From assembly GCA_034336665.1 (NCBI GenBank), contig JAPFBE010000013.1:22113056-22177055 (forward strand): 64,000 bases of DNA, read 5' to 3'. The translations under genes and the position numbers were made by a program. Positions 36,046-48,915 of the stretch are shown here, piece by piece. Source of the DNA: Luscinia megarhynchos. Taxonomy: Eukaryota; Chordata; Aves; Passeriformes; Turdidae. The notes under the pieces are model-generated. The model was not told the DNA's origin. It worked only from the letters and a program-made list of their open reading frames with translations, and searched no databases. Each line of letters starts with the position of its first letter. The first letter of the stretch is position 1.

Positions 36046-39000
36046 CCTTACAACCATCTATTCCTCTAGTTCTTGCTCATAATATTATAAATGCAAGCAA
36101 AGAGGTGTCAATGCTTTGCCTTTCACAGGATCTTCCCTAAAAATTTCCAGCCTTACATGTGAAGACCTGATTTACAAAGAGTATTAATAGCAGTATCTCC
36201 CAGACTGTGAGGACTTGCAGATGAGCACTATACTTCTGAACAACTCAGTTTTGCCTTGGGTTAGGGATGTTCTGCCTCCACATGAAACGCTTGCTCTTGC
36301 TAATTTCCACTGATGAGAGCCCTTGCCTTGTTTCTCCACAAGTCAGATGCTTCTTCTGTAAATTTGGAAGTAGACGTGCACAGAAACAACTCACTTGTTT
36401 GTCTCTGCCTCCCCTGTTGCACCCTCTGTCACCCCAGTACCAGTTCCAAGTGGTGCATCAATCAAAAAAATCCATAAGAGGCACATGGGAAAAAATAAGG
36501 CTAAAGAGATAGATCACCTCCACAAATCCAATTATTGTGTTCCTCAGGTTTTTAACTTTATTTTTTAATTTTCAGAGCTAGTTCAAGGCAGTTAGTTTTT
36601 ATTTATCATATAAGCAAGAAGCTCATTAGATAACTCTACTATTCCAGTCACTCATATACAATGCAGCTGACAGTTGGAAACCTACAATTCTTAACAGGGC
36701 TAAGGATTTCACCCTGACATTTTTACTTATACTTGAAAACAATACTGCACTGTACTGTGTGAAATCATTGTAAAATCCAAGCCTGAATACCACGACCTTG
36801 TCTGCTATGTCTCCCACCTGCATCAATATCAAGTTAAATTGCACTAGTGGCAATTTTCTTGTAAAAGTTGACAGTGCTATAGACCATCCTTCAGAGTGTT
36901 TCCGGGTCTAATGGGTAAAACATTATTCTCCCTGCAATAATTATGGGTTCTACAGTACTTTGAGGAAAATTGCTGTGGACAATACATAAACACTTCAATG
37001 ATGTGATCACTTGATGACTGGTGCAATGACTTTTGGGTGAAAAGGGTCAATGCCACAATAGTTACAGAATGGCTGATGAAATTTGCATGATTTTCTAGCA
37101 ATCTCATGCAGTACTGTAATGTTATAGGAAATGGGATGGAAATAACATTCCTAAAATAACTTTCATAACTAATTAATTGTGTTGCAGAACCAAAACCAGA
37201 AGCAGTTCTTCCCTGTGGCTGTGTTACTGTCCAAGTCTACAGACAAGCTGGAATGTGGGGGAGAGAGAGGAGGAAGGAGATAATGATTTACATGTAAGAT
37301 CTTGGGAAAGTTTCAGTGATACTAATACTTGACAAGTACAGCACTTCTGCTCCTAAGCACGTCTGACAGGTATTCTGCAGCCAACTCAGAATTCACTGGA
37401 ATGTTCCTACCAGCAACATTCCAAAAGTCTTCAAATGGCCTCAAACTGAGTGTTTAGGGAAAAAAAATACACTTTAAAGGCGAGGAAGTGGGACATGCAA
37501 GTAACACATAGGGAACCTCAGTGGCTGGACTAGGACTGTGCTGAGCATGCCCCTGGTGTCAACCCCAGTGTAAGACTTGTTGACCCATCCTGAGCCCAGT
37601 AGAGATAGGATTTATTGAATTACTTTTGCTTTAATTTATTTCTATTTACTTTATACACAGCAGCAAGAGAAAGGGAAAGAAGAAACTGCAAGTAAACTAG
37701 AATAAATAATCTCTCTTTCCAGTTACTTCCCTTTGATTATTAGGCAACATCATTCATACCCTCTGGGGAATGAAAAGGAATCAAGAATTTTCTCAAGAGC
37801 TGTGATCACTTCTTCCATAATTGACTGTGGTCCCCAAACTATGTATTTTTGCTTATTTTACATACTCATCAGTGATCATACTAATACTAAATGTCTCACT
37901 GTGCTGTTTATATTCAAAAGGAAGGTTCCTGCCATTCACAGAACATCTGGTTCCTTGCACTTTAAACAGGTACCTGAAATTCATGCTGATTTATAGACCC
38001 AGTCCTCATTTACTTGAGATGAAGTGACCCACCACATTTCCATTTTGAGATAAGATAGTTCTAGGGATCACAGAAGTTAGATGCCTTCTTAGTTCTCTTC
38101 CTCTAAATTCTCATTTGTTTGCTCTAGAAACACCCTCATACAAAGGAAGGTGAAAATGTATTTTTGCAAGCTAACATTAAAAAAGACCAATTTTACTACC
38201 ATCTCACCCTGCTTTAGAGACGTATAATTTCACTTATTTGAGTGGAGCTATTCCAGATGGTCTGTGAGAGTACAAGTAGGAGTGTACATGTGAGAGACAG
38301 AATATACACAAAGGATCAGCCCTTAGACCTTTCCAACTGCAGTTAACGCTGTACAAAATGTTCCACTCAGGTCTCATGTTTGGTGTCTTCCACAGGTAAG
38401 CAAATCTTTCCTGCAGTGCTGCCTTCCTCACCCTTTCATGAAGCACAACTCCCTTAACTGTCAGGTCCTCTTACTTTAGGCACAATCCTCTCTTGATGAA
38501 AACAGATAAGCCCTAGGGCTGCCGGATAACTTAAAGGTTAGTAATTACATTGGCCTCAGCTTTAGCATCTCATCCTGTGTAACTGAGAGGGAGGTGTAGC
38601 TTCAACAAAACACAGAATTGCATGATCACCATGGAAATGAGGGATGAGTACCTCTTGTAATGAAGACAAATGACTGGTTAGAGGGTTCTGTCCCCTCTCC
38701 CATTTATTGTTTTGCATTAAATATCTAAAACTTTGGGATCTGAAATAAGTCAGGAATATTAAACAGATGTAATAGCAATAGCTCAGAGCAGTTCCATGAA
38801 GAACAGCTCACGTTCCCTCACAAAAGGCATTCACAGGTATTTTCAAAATATCATCCTGGCTCAAAAAGTTATGGGATACTTCTGGTTTCCAGGACAGTTC
38901 AATGCTGGGAGAGCAGAGAGAACTGCAGAGCAGCAGTGCTTTTCAATATATTTGAGCTGCTTCTGTTCCAAATAGAATTTTGTTCCAGTACAGAGCAGCA

Positions 39001-40258
39001 TGACGGTGTAAGCAGGTGCTCGCAACCCACACATTGGTAGGAGATCTCATGTGGGAGTAGGTTGCACTGTCATGATATTTCACTGGAAATTTTTATCTAA
39101 CAAATACTATTGGGAAATTGGAATGTCACTATGGCTTCTCTGGGTTTTGTGCCCTGATGGTCCATACATTTCCTCTCCCTTCTCCCACCCCATAATGGAA
39201 ATTTTCCATTTCTTCCTCACCAGAACTCATAGAAATGTTCAGTGTGCAGACAGATCATCTTACTTTCTGACAACTGAAGCTGTGTTCTTCTACAGATAAT
39301 GTCTAGTCCTGAATCCTGTCTCCATGAAAGAATTCTACAGCTCAGCTTCCCTGAGATATCAAGTGACTTCAATCTAACTTACCTGGACACTTGGCCTTGG
39401 AGAATTTGCTCGGTACTTTCTTGTCATAAAGATGTGCAGATCCACCTGTGCACTGAAAACTCTTCTGTTTCCCCTGTGTTGGTTTCACCCTCCCAGTGTG
39501 GCTCTACAACTACATCAAGCTGGAGTACCTGAGCAGCACCAAGAACACTAACTTTTCAGGTTTCTTCAGATGATGAGAACATGCTACTGAAAGTTAAGGA
39601 ATAAATACCTCCAACTTGATGTTGGGACATATAAAATGCTATGCAAGCAACTTAAAATCTATCACAGAACTGGTGTTATGGTATAACAGTAAGCAGCAGG
39701 TGTATACAGAACACAAGGCACAGTGCCAGAGATATTGACCTGTTCTCCATAGATATATTTATTACCTGAAGACACAAACAACTCCTAAGGTGACATGAGG
39801 CCTTTGGTGGATATGTGTGAGTTGCTTCATTTTGATGCTTCAATGCTTCCAGAAGAATGAGGATATATTGTTTTGATCACACGTCATGATTGCTAATTTA
39901 CTGATACTTATTTTTTGCCTCTAAAAGTCTGACACATCTGCAGAGATGGAAGGCAGGTTTTATTTCTTTGGAAACATATGCCTCTCCACTTGTACTGAAC
40001 TATAAGCTCTAGTAACTCGTAATGCTACACAGCTTGGATGCTCAGCTCAGCAGCTTCTGTACACACACAAAGCCATGTAATTACAATATATTCCATAGAT
40101 GCTTCAGACATGCAGAACTGACATAACTTGCAAGGAAACAAATACGTTTAAGTCATTACAGCAAAAATATTATTCCACAAATCTGTGCATTTTTTACAGG
40201 ATTACTTTTCTATTCACTTCCAGCATTTGCCAGCTAGTGAATTTCCTGCCCACAGTCT
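36046..40258. other. Gene-free sequence
   Basis: About 4.2 kb of unique AT-rich DNA. A short block at 38515-38670 has mixed composition around TAATTACATT and CACCATGGAAATG and could be conserved. Frames at 39051-39532 on the plus strand have no domain. Confidence 0.5.
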
Positions 40259-40355
40259 TTATATATATAAACATACATATATATATACAAATATATGGAT
40301 ATAGATATACAGATATATATATATATACATACATACATATATATATATATATATT
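40259..40355. repeat. Interrupted (AT)n/(ACAT)n microsatellite
   Basis: AT runs alternate with ACAT and AGAT variants; the longest pure AT runs are at about 40314-40325 and 40337-40353. The open frame across it is an artefact of the repeat. Confidence 0.92.
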
Positions 40356-41829
40356 TTATAATTCATTATGAACCACACAATGTCCCTGGCAAAGAACAAG
40401 GTCACATGCCAACCTAGGACTGCAAACACAGCAAGCAGGTGTAATCACACACTTAGTGAACTGATGGAAAACACTCTATTAGTTAAATATTATTCAAAAC
40501 CCAGACATGTCTTTATGGATGTTAGCCAGCAAGTAACTCTGAATGACAACCAATTCTGAGGAAATCTTAAACTTGTCAAATCAATTCTCTTCTCCCAGTG
40601 GTTCACAAAATGGAACAGGCAACAATAACTGACACAGAGAGGTCATCACCAGCCATCTCTTTTTAAAAGGCAGATACCCACAAGGCTTCCCAGCCTTCTG
40701 AAACAAAGTAATAACAGCAAAATCATATTTAGGAGCACACAGAAGGTTCACTGAAAGCTATCAACTTGAATAGACTTATGATACAGCTATTGATTAACTT
40801 GCAAACTGTCAGGAATCTACAACAGAGAGGTATTTTCTTTGGCATGTGTCTGAATCGTCAGTATGGGAACAGCTTTTGCTGAACCACTGCTTAAACTGAT
40901 TTGAATGTAATAGCATGGTATAGTGGTAGAAGGAGGAGCACAATAATCCAAGGAATACCTCCTGAAAGAGTAGCAGGGGCTTTGCCATACTTCATACAGC
41001 CATATTCTCCAAATGGAAAGGAGAAAACAGTCAACAAGAGAAGGACAACTCCATCCCAATCCTGTGAACTGTTTGGTGCTGATAACTTTATAATACCCTT
41101 CATCCACCCTCTGGGACCTGCCTGTGCTGCTCTTACAACACACGGACAGAGCTGTGCCAGGGCCCCAAACGGCGTTTCAACAAGAAAGCAAACTTATTAT
41201 ACCTTTGTGTAGGAAGACTGCTCAAGCTCACATACTCAAGGCAATTACTCTAGGAAAACTCTTATCAGCCTGCAAAAAACACCACAATTATGGCATTTGT
41301 GCCATCAGCTGCTTCTCATTTCACTGATGCTCCAGTGTCAGTTGTGCTTGTGTTCAGACATGAGTGATGGAGGATCTAGTGTGATCCAGACAGCAAGGTC
41401 TGAGTAAAACTCTTTTTCCTAAATTTTCTATTTAGGAGCCCCCTATGGCCTCTCCACTGATTCCTCCACCGTTACCCTTCCAGAAGGGTAATGGAATGCA
41501 TCAAGGTGGAAAGATCCAGGTACTCCAGAAATTACTAATCCATGCAATTTGTTTTTTCCTGCTCTAACTGGCTGCATCTACTTCTGCCACATGAGAACAA
41601 CTGGATTTACTACAAATGCCTACATGTTATAGTATCTTTCTTTTAGCTTGCAGTAAAATACCCACTTTCTGTGGAAAGAGTCAGCAGTAACATTGCAGTA
41701 TGCACTCAAACTGGCAATCATCACAGGGTTTGAACATGCATTTGTAGTAAGCTTAGGACTGAGTCACAAAGCACTACAGTTTTGCCAGTATCCTCACCTA
41801 TCCATCTGAGAGCTTAGGCAGAGTGTGAA
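40356..41829. other. Gene-free sequence
   Basis: Both strands carry overlapping frames of about 100 codons at 40820-41210, with no domain in either. No transposon was recognised. Confidence 0.5.
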
Positions 41830-41900
41830 AAGCAGCTTTACAAATGGAGAAACTGATGCACAATCCAGGTCTCTTAGTGTCACAGTCCCTTGGTTCTTCA
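41830..41900 (-). mobile_element. Possible MIR-like SINE fragment
   Basis: The words CTTTACAAATGGAGAAACTG (41836-41855) followed by GTGTCACAG resemble the reverse complement of the 'tctgtaaaatg' and 'tgacctt' part of MIR. It is too short to be sure. Confidence 0.35.
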
Positions 41901-43128
41901 ACAACCATACAACTCTGAAGTCTGTAACAATGCCACTGAGGTGCCTAAAGGACCCACAAAAAAGAAGGAGTAGGGATGGCAGCAAGTCCAAACCCACCTG
42001 TCACTTAGCCCCACTCAGCATACTTGGGGCCTGGATGCTTTTTGGCTTGAATCACTTTTCTTCAGATATACAAAACATACTTCTCTAATGCACACTCCCC
42101 TTGTTCCACACATAGCAGTGAAAACTGAAGTGGATCATAACTGGGCCCTTTTCTCTCTGCCAGTGTATGCCTGTGAATTGGTTTAATATGCACTAAGCAG
42201 CTGCTCTCTTTGCAATTCATTTTCCTGCTTGCTCCCAGCAATCCCCCATTGTTTGGACACTTTGATGCACTAGTGTGTATGAACAGCTTGCCAGCAGCAC
42301 CCACACAAGACAAAACATTTCAAGACCTCAAAAGACTGACCTAGAGACATTTTTTTTCTTAAAATTGACATTTTAACAAAGCATCACAAGCAGGAGTCCT
42401 GCTTGGCGTGCTTTATTTCCATCTCCTCACAGTTCCTGGATTTAAAGGGACAAGGGAGCATTTAAAGCATCCCCTTACAGGCTAATCCCATGATTTACAT
42501 TTTCTAACTGTTATTTGCTAGCTCAGGTTGAGATGCTTCCATTCTCATTAAAAATTAAAGTCCGTGATAAAAAATCTGGACAATTCATACTATTGCCTGA
42601 AAATCCACTAAATGTTTTTCTTTTTTAATGAGAAAATATGCAGATTAAGCCACTTGAGAGTCTTCTTTTTCTGCATCTTTGATTTTAATTTTCAAAACTA
42701 AAAACAAAACCAAAAAGTTTTGAAGCCAGAAAACTTCACTACTGCCACCAAAAATGCTTTTTATTCCCTTGTAAAAAGCGATGGCCTCAGAATTATTTCT
42801 CCCCTAATCTCTTCATCACAAAACTAATAATCTTTTCTTGGATTTAAATATTACTTTGTAGCATTTTCAACCTACAGTTCTCAGTTATGCTACTGCATGA
42901 AGTCTCATAACAAGAGAAAAAACAGCTTGCTACAGTGAAACAAATTAATCTACTTCTCCAACCCTATTTGAGTACTTTAACAAAAACTGTACTGACGGAA
43001 CAGATTTAGAAAAAACATAAGATTTCATTTCCCATAATGATCTTAGGGGACTAAGCACCATAATCTGGGATTTATATTTTGAAGCAACTCTATTGAATCT
43101 CCATTCATGTGGCAAATTACTGTCAATG
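41901..43128. other. Gene-free sequence
   Basis: Unique sequence. The part 42375-42550 is mixed in composition and might be conserved; nothing else was seen. Confidence 0.45.
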
Positions 43129-43195
43129 CAAAAAAAAAAAACCCAACAAAAAACCCCACAAAAATCAACGAAAAAACCCCATCCCCTAAAAATAA
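43129..43195 (+). repeat. A/C low-complexity tract
   Basis: A-runs broken by C-runs, including 12 consecutive A at 43130-43141. Confidence 0.85.
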
Positions 43196-44179
43196 TCTGT
43201 ATTAATAATGCTAACATTTTTCCTAATTTTCCCTCTGAGTTTTTAAATCTGTGCATAACATTTCTAGAAATTTTCCTGCAACCAGGACAGCAGAAAATTG
43301 TTTCCTATTTCACATATATAAAAAAAGATAAATCAGAAGTTGTCATAACTACATTTCAGCTCTTGGGGTCTTTCAGGGCAGAAAGATGCTCACAAGGCTC
43401 ATCATAAATTCATGTGTTGACACACAAGAGACAGCATGCTGCTTGGCAGACATCACTTTCCAGGAAAATGGGGAACCATATCTGGCACCCCTGGAAATGC
43501 TTCCAAGACATCCCTTAGGGTAGAAGACTGCCTCTAAGGGGGTGGTGAAAATATAGGAATCTATAGGACACTACATTTTTCTTGTTAAGCTGTTTTTCAC
43601 CCACTAGGTCAGAGTCAATGCAGAAGGAACGGTTACAATGCCAGAGAACAGCAGGACCACATTTTGCCAGAAGCAAAAAACAATTCAGCAAGGAAGAAAA
43701 TGAACCCTTCTCTTCCATGTTCCCCTGGGCTTCTTCACAACTTCTCCACTTAGTGAAACCAGGCTCCCAGGCACAGAAATACCAATATAATCCTCAGTCC
43801 CTTAAATATAAAGACCATCTTCCCAAGTGTCAAGGGAGAAACCGTATTCCAATCCATCCATTTCAAGAGTTGATGATAATTCTCGTTCCCAGCCCACTTG
43901 TAATGATGCCTCATTTTCTTCCAATGCCACATAACTTCTCTATTATCTACTAGCATTACAGCTGTTGATTTCTTGTTTTCTCTGATGGGACTGTGCAGGG
44001 ATTTTTTTAAATCCAGCACCCAACAAGAGTTTCAGAGGAGACTGCCATAAAAAAGGCCATAGATTATTCTTAAATTGCATCTTCTAAGTCCTACCTAGCA
44101 TTTTTAAAATTGCCATCAGTAAAGTATTAATGGTAATAGTAGTAGAAGTGATATCTACAACTGGCCCTCTTGGACAAGC
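43196..44179. other. Gene-free sequence
   Basis: Unique AT-rich sequence. A plus frame at 43582-43953 (123 codons) overlaps minus frames and has no domain. Confidence 0.5.
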
Positions 44180-44500
44180 TATATGTAACATATTCCCCAT
44201 AATAAGGAGCTCTGCTTTGAGCCAAGGCACAAGCCTTAATAAGCTATGCTACTCCTACTGGTGCTGCTAAGAGGTTGTTCGGACAGTTCATTAAACACCT
44301 TTTTTTCTGCAGCTGAAAACCTAGCAGCACTAAGTATATTTGCTGTGAAAATGGCAGGCTCAGCAGCACATCTGGGGAAAGATTGTTGGAGAAAGGATTT
44401 AATTTCATTCGAATTGGTGGGGTTTTTCTTGCTTTATCAGATTATCATTTTTAATAGCACATCTAGTTGGATAAGGCAGATCCCCCCTCTTGTCTGAGCA
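44180..44500. promoter_or_regulatory. Candidate conserved non-coding element
   Basis: Even, non-repetitive composition with several factor-like words: CTTAATAAGC near 44236, a CATTAAAC word near 44290, and CATTCGAATTGG near 44408-44419 that keeps a CpG. No repeat homology is recognisable. This is inferred only from texture. Confidence 0.25.
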
Positions 44501-45229
44501 GCCCACAAAACTGCTTATGATACAGTGCTACTGAAACAACAGTTGCTTCCACAGCAGCAACCTGTTAGGAGGGAAAGCACAGAGCAGTTTGGCTGGAGAG
44601 AGAAAAAGGAAGCTACAGGCAATGTAGCAGAATCTACCACTATTGCCACATGGATTCCAATAGTGTGATTATTTCTCTGCCCATGCTGTGTAGATGGCTT
44701 TCAGGTCTTTTTCAGAATGAACAGCCTCAACCTGTACTGCAGGAGCCTGACAGCAGGCAGCTGGAACAGGGTGATCATACCTGTGCTAGATGGGACTGAA
44801 GCAGATGCCCTGCAGAGAACATTTTAGTCTGCCTGAAAATGGCCCATGAACGATCTGTGAACTGCACATGGCTGGATTGAAATTCCAGAAGAGTGAATAT
44901 GCCCCTGGGCAGACATACTGGGCAGAAAACAGGTAGGAAGAGGGTAGATGGCAGAAACTGAAAGAAAGGAGAAGACCAGGCATCGCTGATTGGGGCTTAC
45001 ACATATCACTCCCCAACAGTGATTCTAAACAGAAAACACAGACCACTGTATCATCCTCTCCAAAAAAACATTAACCCTTCAGAAAGAAAGAACAAGGGAG
45101 CTATATGATTCAGTAATTCTCACAATGTGTATCAGGCTCTAAAGAGAAGCAGATGCTATTTCCTCTCTCTCCTTGCTCATCTCCTTCCCTTTCAGAAACA
45201 AGGAGCCCTGCAAAATCATTCTCTCCACG
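44501..45229. other. Gene-free sequence
   Basis: Unique sequence, nothing recognised. Confidence 0.5.
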
Positions 45230-45730
45230 CAGAACAAATAGTTCATTAGTGTTTGCCTTTATGAGAGTGGGCGAACAGATTTTGTACCTTGTCGGATCAA
45301 TGTTTGTGCCAATTTTTCAAGGCTGCCTTGCTGAAGCAGATGCAATAACATTTTATTATATAACACAGAATCCAAAGGGATATTCAGTATACACTGAATA
45401 AGCATAGACACAAATCCCCTGGCTGGTTGCACTGAAAGCTGCACTATCTCTGCCACAGCCATGCAATCTCCATAGTCAAGAAACGAATAAGGGATGAGAG
45501 AAGAGGGAGAGAGCAGCCAAAGATGTAAATATATTATGTCCGGCTCGGATCCTGACAACTTTAGTTTGCTCGGATTTAGCTTCCCCACCCACAAAGAGAG
45601 AATGGAAACATCAGAAACAGCTCCTGGACTTCCCTGGTAGTTTGCAAACATGTACAACTCCTTAGAGGAGAATGCTAGGGTAACGGATGGCACTGCCTTG
45701 GTACAAGCTTTAAATAATCGACATATTGTG
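45230..45730. promoter_or_regulatory. Candidate conserved non-coding element
   Basis: The block retains CpGs (45270, 45294, 45541, 45546 and 45572 among others) and carries CTCGGAT twice (45544-45550 and 45570-45576). A 144-codon minus-strand frame crosses it (45259-45693). No domain is recognisable in that frame, so I prefer non-coding conservation, with low certainty. Confidence 0.25.
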
Positions 45731-45929
45731 ACTGTAGAGACAGACTCTAAAATGGCTCCAGTGGGAAATGGATGGCCAGACTAAAGAAGAGAAAAGAGAT
45801 GTGAAAAGGAGCAGATGAGAGGGAGGTGAAGTAACAGGAAAACGAAAGCAAAAGTTTTGCAACATTGGCTGCACCAGCTCTTTGGCAGGGGTTCTGTGAA
45901 CCCCGATGCGCTGCTCAGCCTGGCCATTT
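45731..45929. other. Purine-rich unique sequence
   Basis: A and G predominate from 45780 to 45850. Nothing recognised. Confidence 0.4.
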
Positions 45930-46250
45930 CCAAAGATGGATTAGCAAATTAATGTAAGCAGAGCATAAAGTTGCTGACTGTGGTGGTGTTGAGTCACCTT
46001 GGGCCTCATCAGCATTGCTAAACATTGCCCGTAACCTTTCCATTATCACTGAGGGTCTGCACAGCACCAGGACCCAACTGCTCCAATAATTTCAATTACT
46101 TTCCCTGACAAATTTTATGTTTCATGTATTTTACTGGCCTGATAATTATGATTTCTCTCATTTCTCGCTATCGAGCTTAATGGGTTCCAGCACGAGTGTA
46201 CGGTTTCAGAAATGAAGTTCCACTTGAATTCACAAGTTATTATCTACTTT
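45930..46250. promoter_or_regulatory. Candidate conserved non-coding element with homeodomain-type cores
   Basis: The block contains AT-rich cores of homeodomain type (ATAATTATG near 46142-46150, CAATTAC near 46094), a small perfect inverted repeat CTCGCTATCGAG (46164-46175) and several CpGs between 46164 and 46203, all unusual for the local background. The texture is that of a developmental enhancer. No alignment is available to confirm it. Confidence 0.35.
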
Positions 46251-46254
46251 CGCT

Positions 46255-46560
46255 AATGGAATTGGAAAAAAGAGAAAGAGTGGGAAAGAGATAAAGGATG
46301 AGTAGAGAAGGAAAAGCACAGAGGAAGAGACAGATGCATGCACAAAAAACCCAAAACCCCCCCAAAACGAAAGAAAAACATACTGACAAAGGGGGGAAAA
46401 AAAGAGAAAGAATAGAAACTAAGTTAAGACAAAGATGAAGCACAAGGAGGACAAAACCCAAAAAGAATGCATGGGAGAATGAGATAAAGACTGAGACAGA
46501 GAGAGACAGACACAAAAAAATGGGTACACAAAACAAATGAGAAAGGGCTGAGTAAGGATC
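46255..46560 (+). repeat. Purine-rich low-complexity stretch
   Basis: About 300 bases dominated by A and G with embedded A/C runs (46340-46370). The long serine/leucine/phenylalanine-rich minus-strand frames here are artefacts of that bias. Confidence 0.75.
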
Positions 46561-48901
46561 AGCACAAATGAGAGTGGAAAACCCAGCAACATTAAGAGCA
46601 TTAAAAATGCTTTCTTGCATCATGAGTAATGACTTGATAGGTTATCTCAAACCTTGGACAGGCAGCAGAGATCTCAGCTCTGCAGCTTTTCCTACTGACC
46701 GCAGAGAAAATGATTAATATCCCCAAAATAATCCTGATGGCAGAGGTAGATGTCCCAATTAGAGTTAGTTGGAAATTAATATTTGAAAACATGTTAAAGA
46801 TCCTGAACAAAATTTTAAAAAAAGAAGAAAAAAAGAGCGAGAAATGTGTTTCTTATTCTATTGTGGACCTGTCCTTCAAGAAAATTTAATCAAATTTGTT
46901 GTCTCTGCTGACCGAAGCTGTCACTGCTTTTCCTTTTGATCATCCCTGGAGTGCCATAAGAGGTATACAGAGTGTGCTGGAGCTACCATTATTTGCACAT
47001 AACCATCATCAGAGATGTTTAAAAAATTGAACGAAAAAGCTAAAGTAGCAATTAAATACCAATTCCAGGCATGGTCTTTCAGCAGTAACTGGTGTCTTTT
47101 TTCCATTTATACCTCTGTAAACATCTACCTATATTCAAATTCCCACATTCCCTCCCTCCCTAGCAGTACACAGACACTCAGTATGAAAACATTGCCCTAA
47201 TATCACAGTGAAGAGAGAATTTACAGCAGTGATGCTAGAGAGGTGAGAGGAGAATTTTTCTTTCCAACTTTTTCTGTTGTCTAAAGTGGCGAGTGTATCT
47301 ATCAGGAAGACTCTAGAAGCTGAAAGTCAAAGACAGATTTTCTGTAAGCTGGAGGAAATTGCTAAAAGAAAACAAACATCCCTTAATACTGCTATTTTGA
47401 CAGCAAAGCATTTTTTAAAATTAATGACCCACTTTACCAGAGATGTTTATGGAGACAGTGTTCAACTCTCCTACCCAAGCCCAAAGGCACAGGGACACAA
47501 ATAAGCTGGTTTGGGATGCAGTGCCCACTCAGGATGCAGACCATCTGCAACAGGGTTAATGCCATTGGAGCACTGAGAAGAAGAGCAGACATCCAGGATG
47601 CCATAGTCTACTGTCATTGTCATGGTTCACTGGTGGAAAGGTGCTGCTCTGAAAATTACTTGTGAGCAAGCCTTGAATGTCATGAGCTTATACATGGCCT
47701 TGAGTAGGACAGAAAAGTGAATTTAACAAGCAGAGCTATAACAGATAATAGATATTTTAGTCTAAAGATTTCTTTTTTCCAGATCTTCAGGCAGGTATGC
47801 GAGTTAATAATTGAAACCAGAAAATTGATGCTCAAAATTTTTCCTAAGCAAACATTATAAAAATCCACTTTAGGTCACTCTTCCTTTTTTCCCCAAGATT
47901 AACTCATTCAATAAATTTCTCAAGGTAAAAAGCACTCTAAACAAGAACAATCATTAAAACTGTATTCAAAGATATCTAAAGGGAATTCCCAATTATCCTT
48001 CTAAATCAATTTTACAGTAAAAAAAAATCTAATGGAAGAAATTTTAAAGCAGGTTTTTATGACCATTTTGAATGTTGCTCTGAATTAATTATTTATGTTC
48101 TGTTGACAACACTTGAGCTGTTTTCAGTAAACCTGTAGATTTTCCTCCCTCTGTGATGGCACTTTGTCAGGCACTAGAAAAATATCCTTCCCTCCTAAGA
48201 GCCTTTAAAATGACCAAACCCTGAAATTTAAATCCAAGGCTAACACTTAATGTGTTAAGGAAATGAGAATAAAATAAAGGATAAGGTCTCAGCTGTTCGC
48301 TGCATTTTTTTCAATATTTCTGATATTAATCCCTTGAAGGGTTAAAACAAGGATGAATCAGAGGTGAATATCTAAAAAGCAAAAATACACCTGCATCTGA
48401 AATGGAGCTGTGGCCATTTCACATGTATGGATCACTAAAATGCCAGGGAAGGAATCTCCTTGGTTAGGACCAGTGACATGCCAAGTGATGGGCCAAGGAG
48501 GGTATGTCATATGCTCAGGGAGGGATGTCCCTTAATGTACCACCAAAAGGAGAAAACTCAGGTGATATCTCCACTTTCTCCCTGAGTGTAATATCATCCT
48601 TCCAGCTAAAACACCAACAGTACTAGGCCTCCCTAGAAATTTAGGGAATACCACCTAAATTCTGGTTTTTAACTTTTCAATAAACCATCTTCTTACACAA
48701 AGCATTTTAGGTCAATCCACAACCCCACATTTTCCAGCAGCAAAAAAGACTTAGTGATGCAACTTCTTTGTCATTTTTGTTCATTTGCACTTCGAAGCCC
48801 CTCAAAAAGGAACCAAAACTGATAATCTTGAAAGGTTTTTCTCTCACATTCTACACACTGGTGTTGAATGGAGGCTGGAACAGTCAAGAGAGAGCTCTAC
48901 C
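46561..48901. other. Gene-free sequence
   Basis: AT-rich unique DNA. No transposon or gene was recognised. Confidence 0.5.
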
Positions 48902-48915
48902 CTTTTTTTTTTTTT
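48902..48915. repeat. T-run
   Basis: About 13-14 consecutive T residues on the plus strand, a mononucleotide run or a possible minus-strand poly(A) relic. No retrocopy was recognised beside it. Confidence 0.85.

Noticed and set aside
40099..40371. Tyr/Ile-rich frame
   Set aside because: It runs through the AT microsatellite.
46240..46623. 127-codon hydrophobic minus-strand frame resembling a membrane protein
   Set aside because: It mirrors a purine-rich low-complexity stretch, which encodes Ser/Leu/Phe on the other strand.
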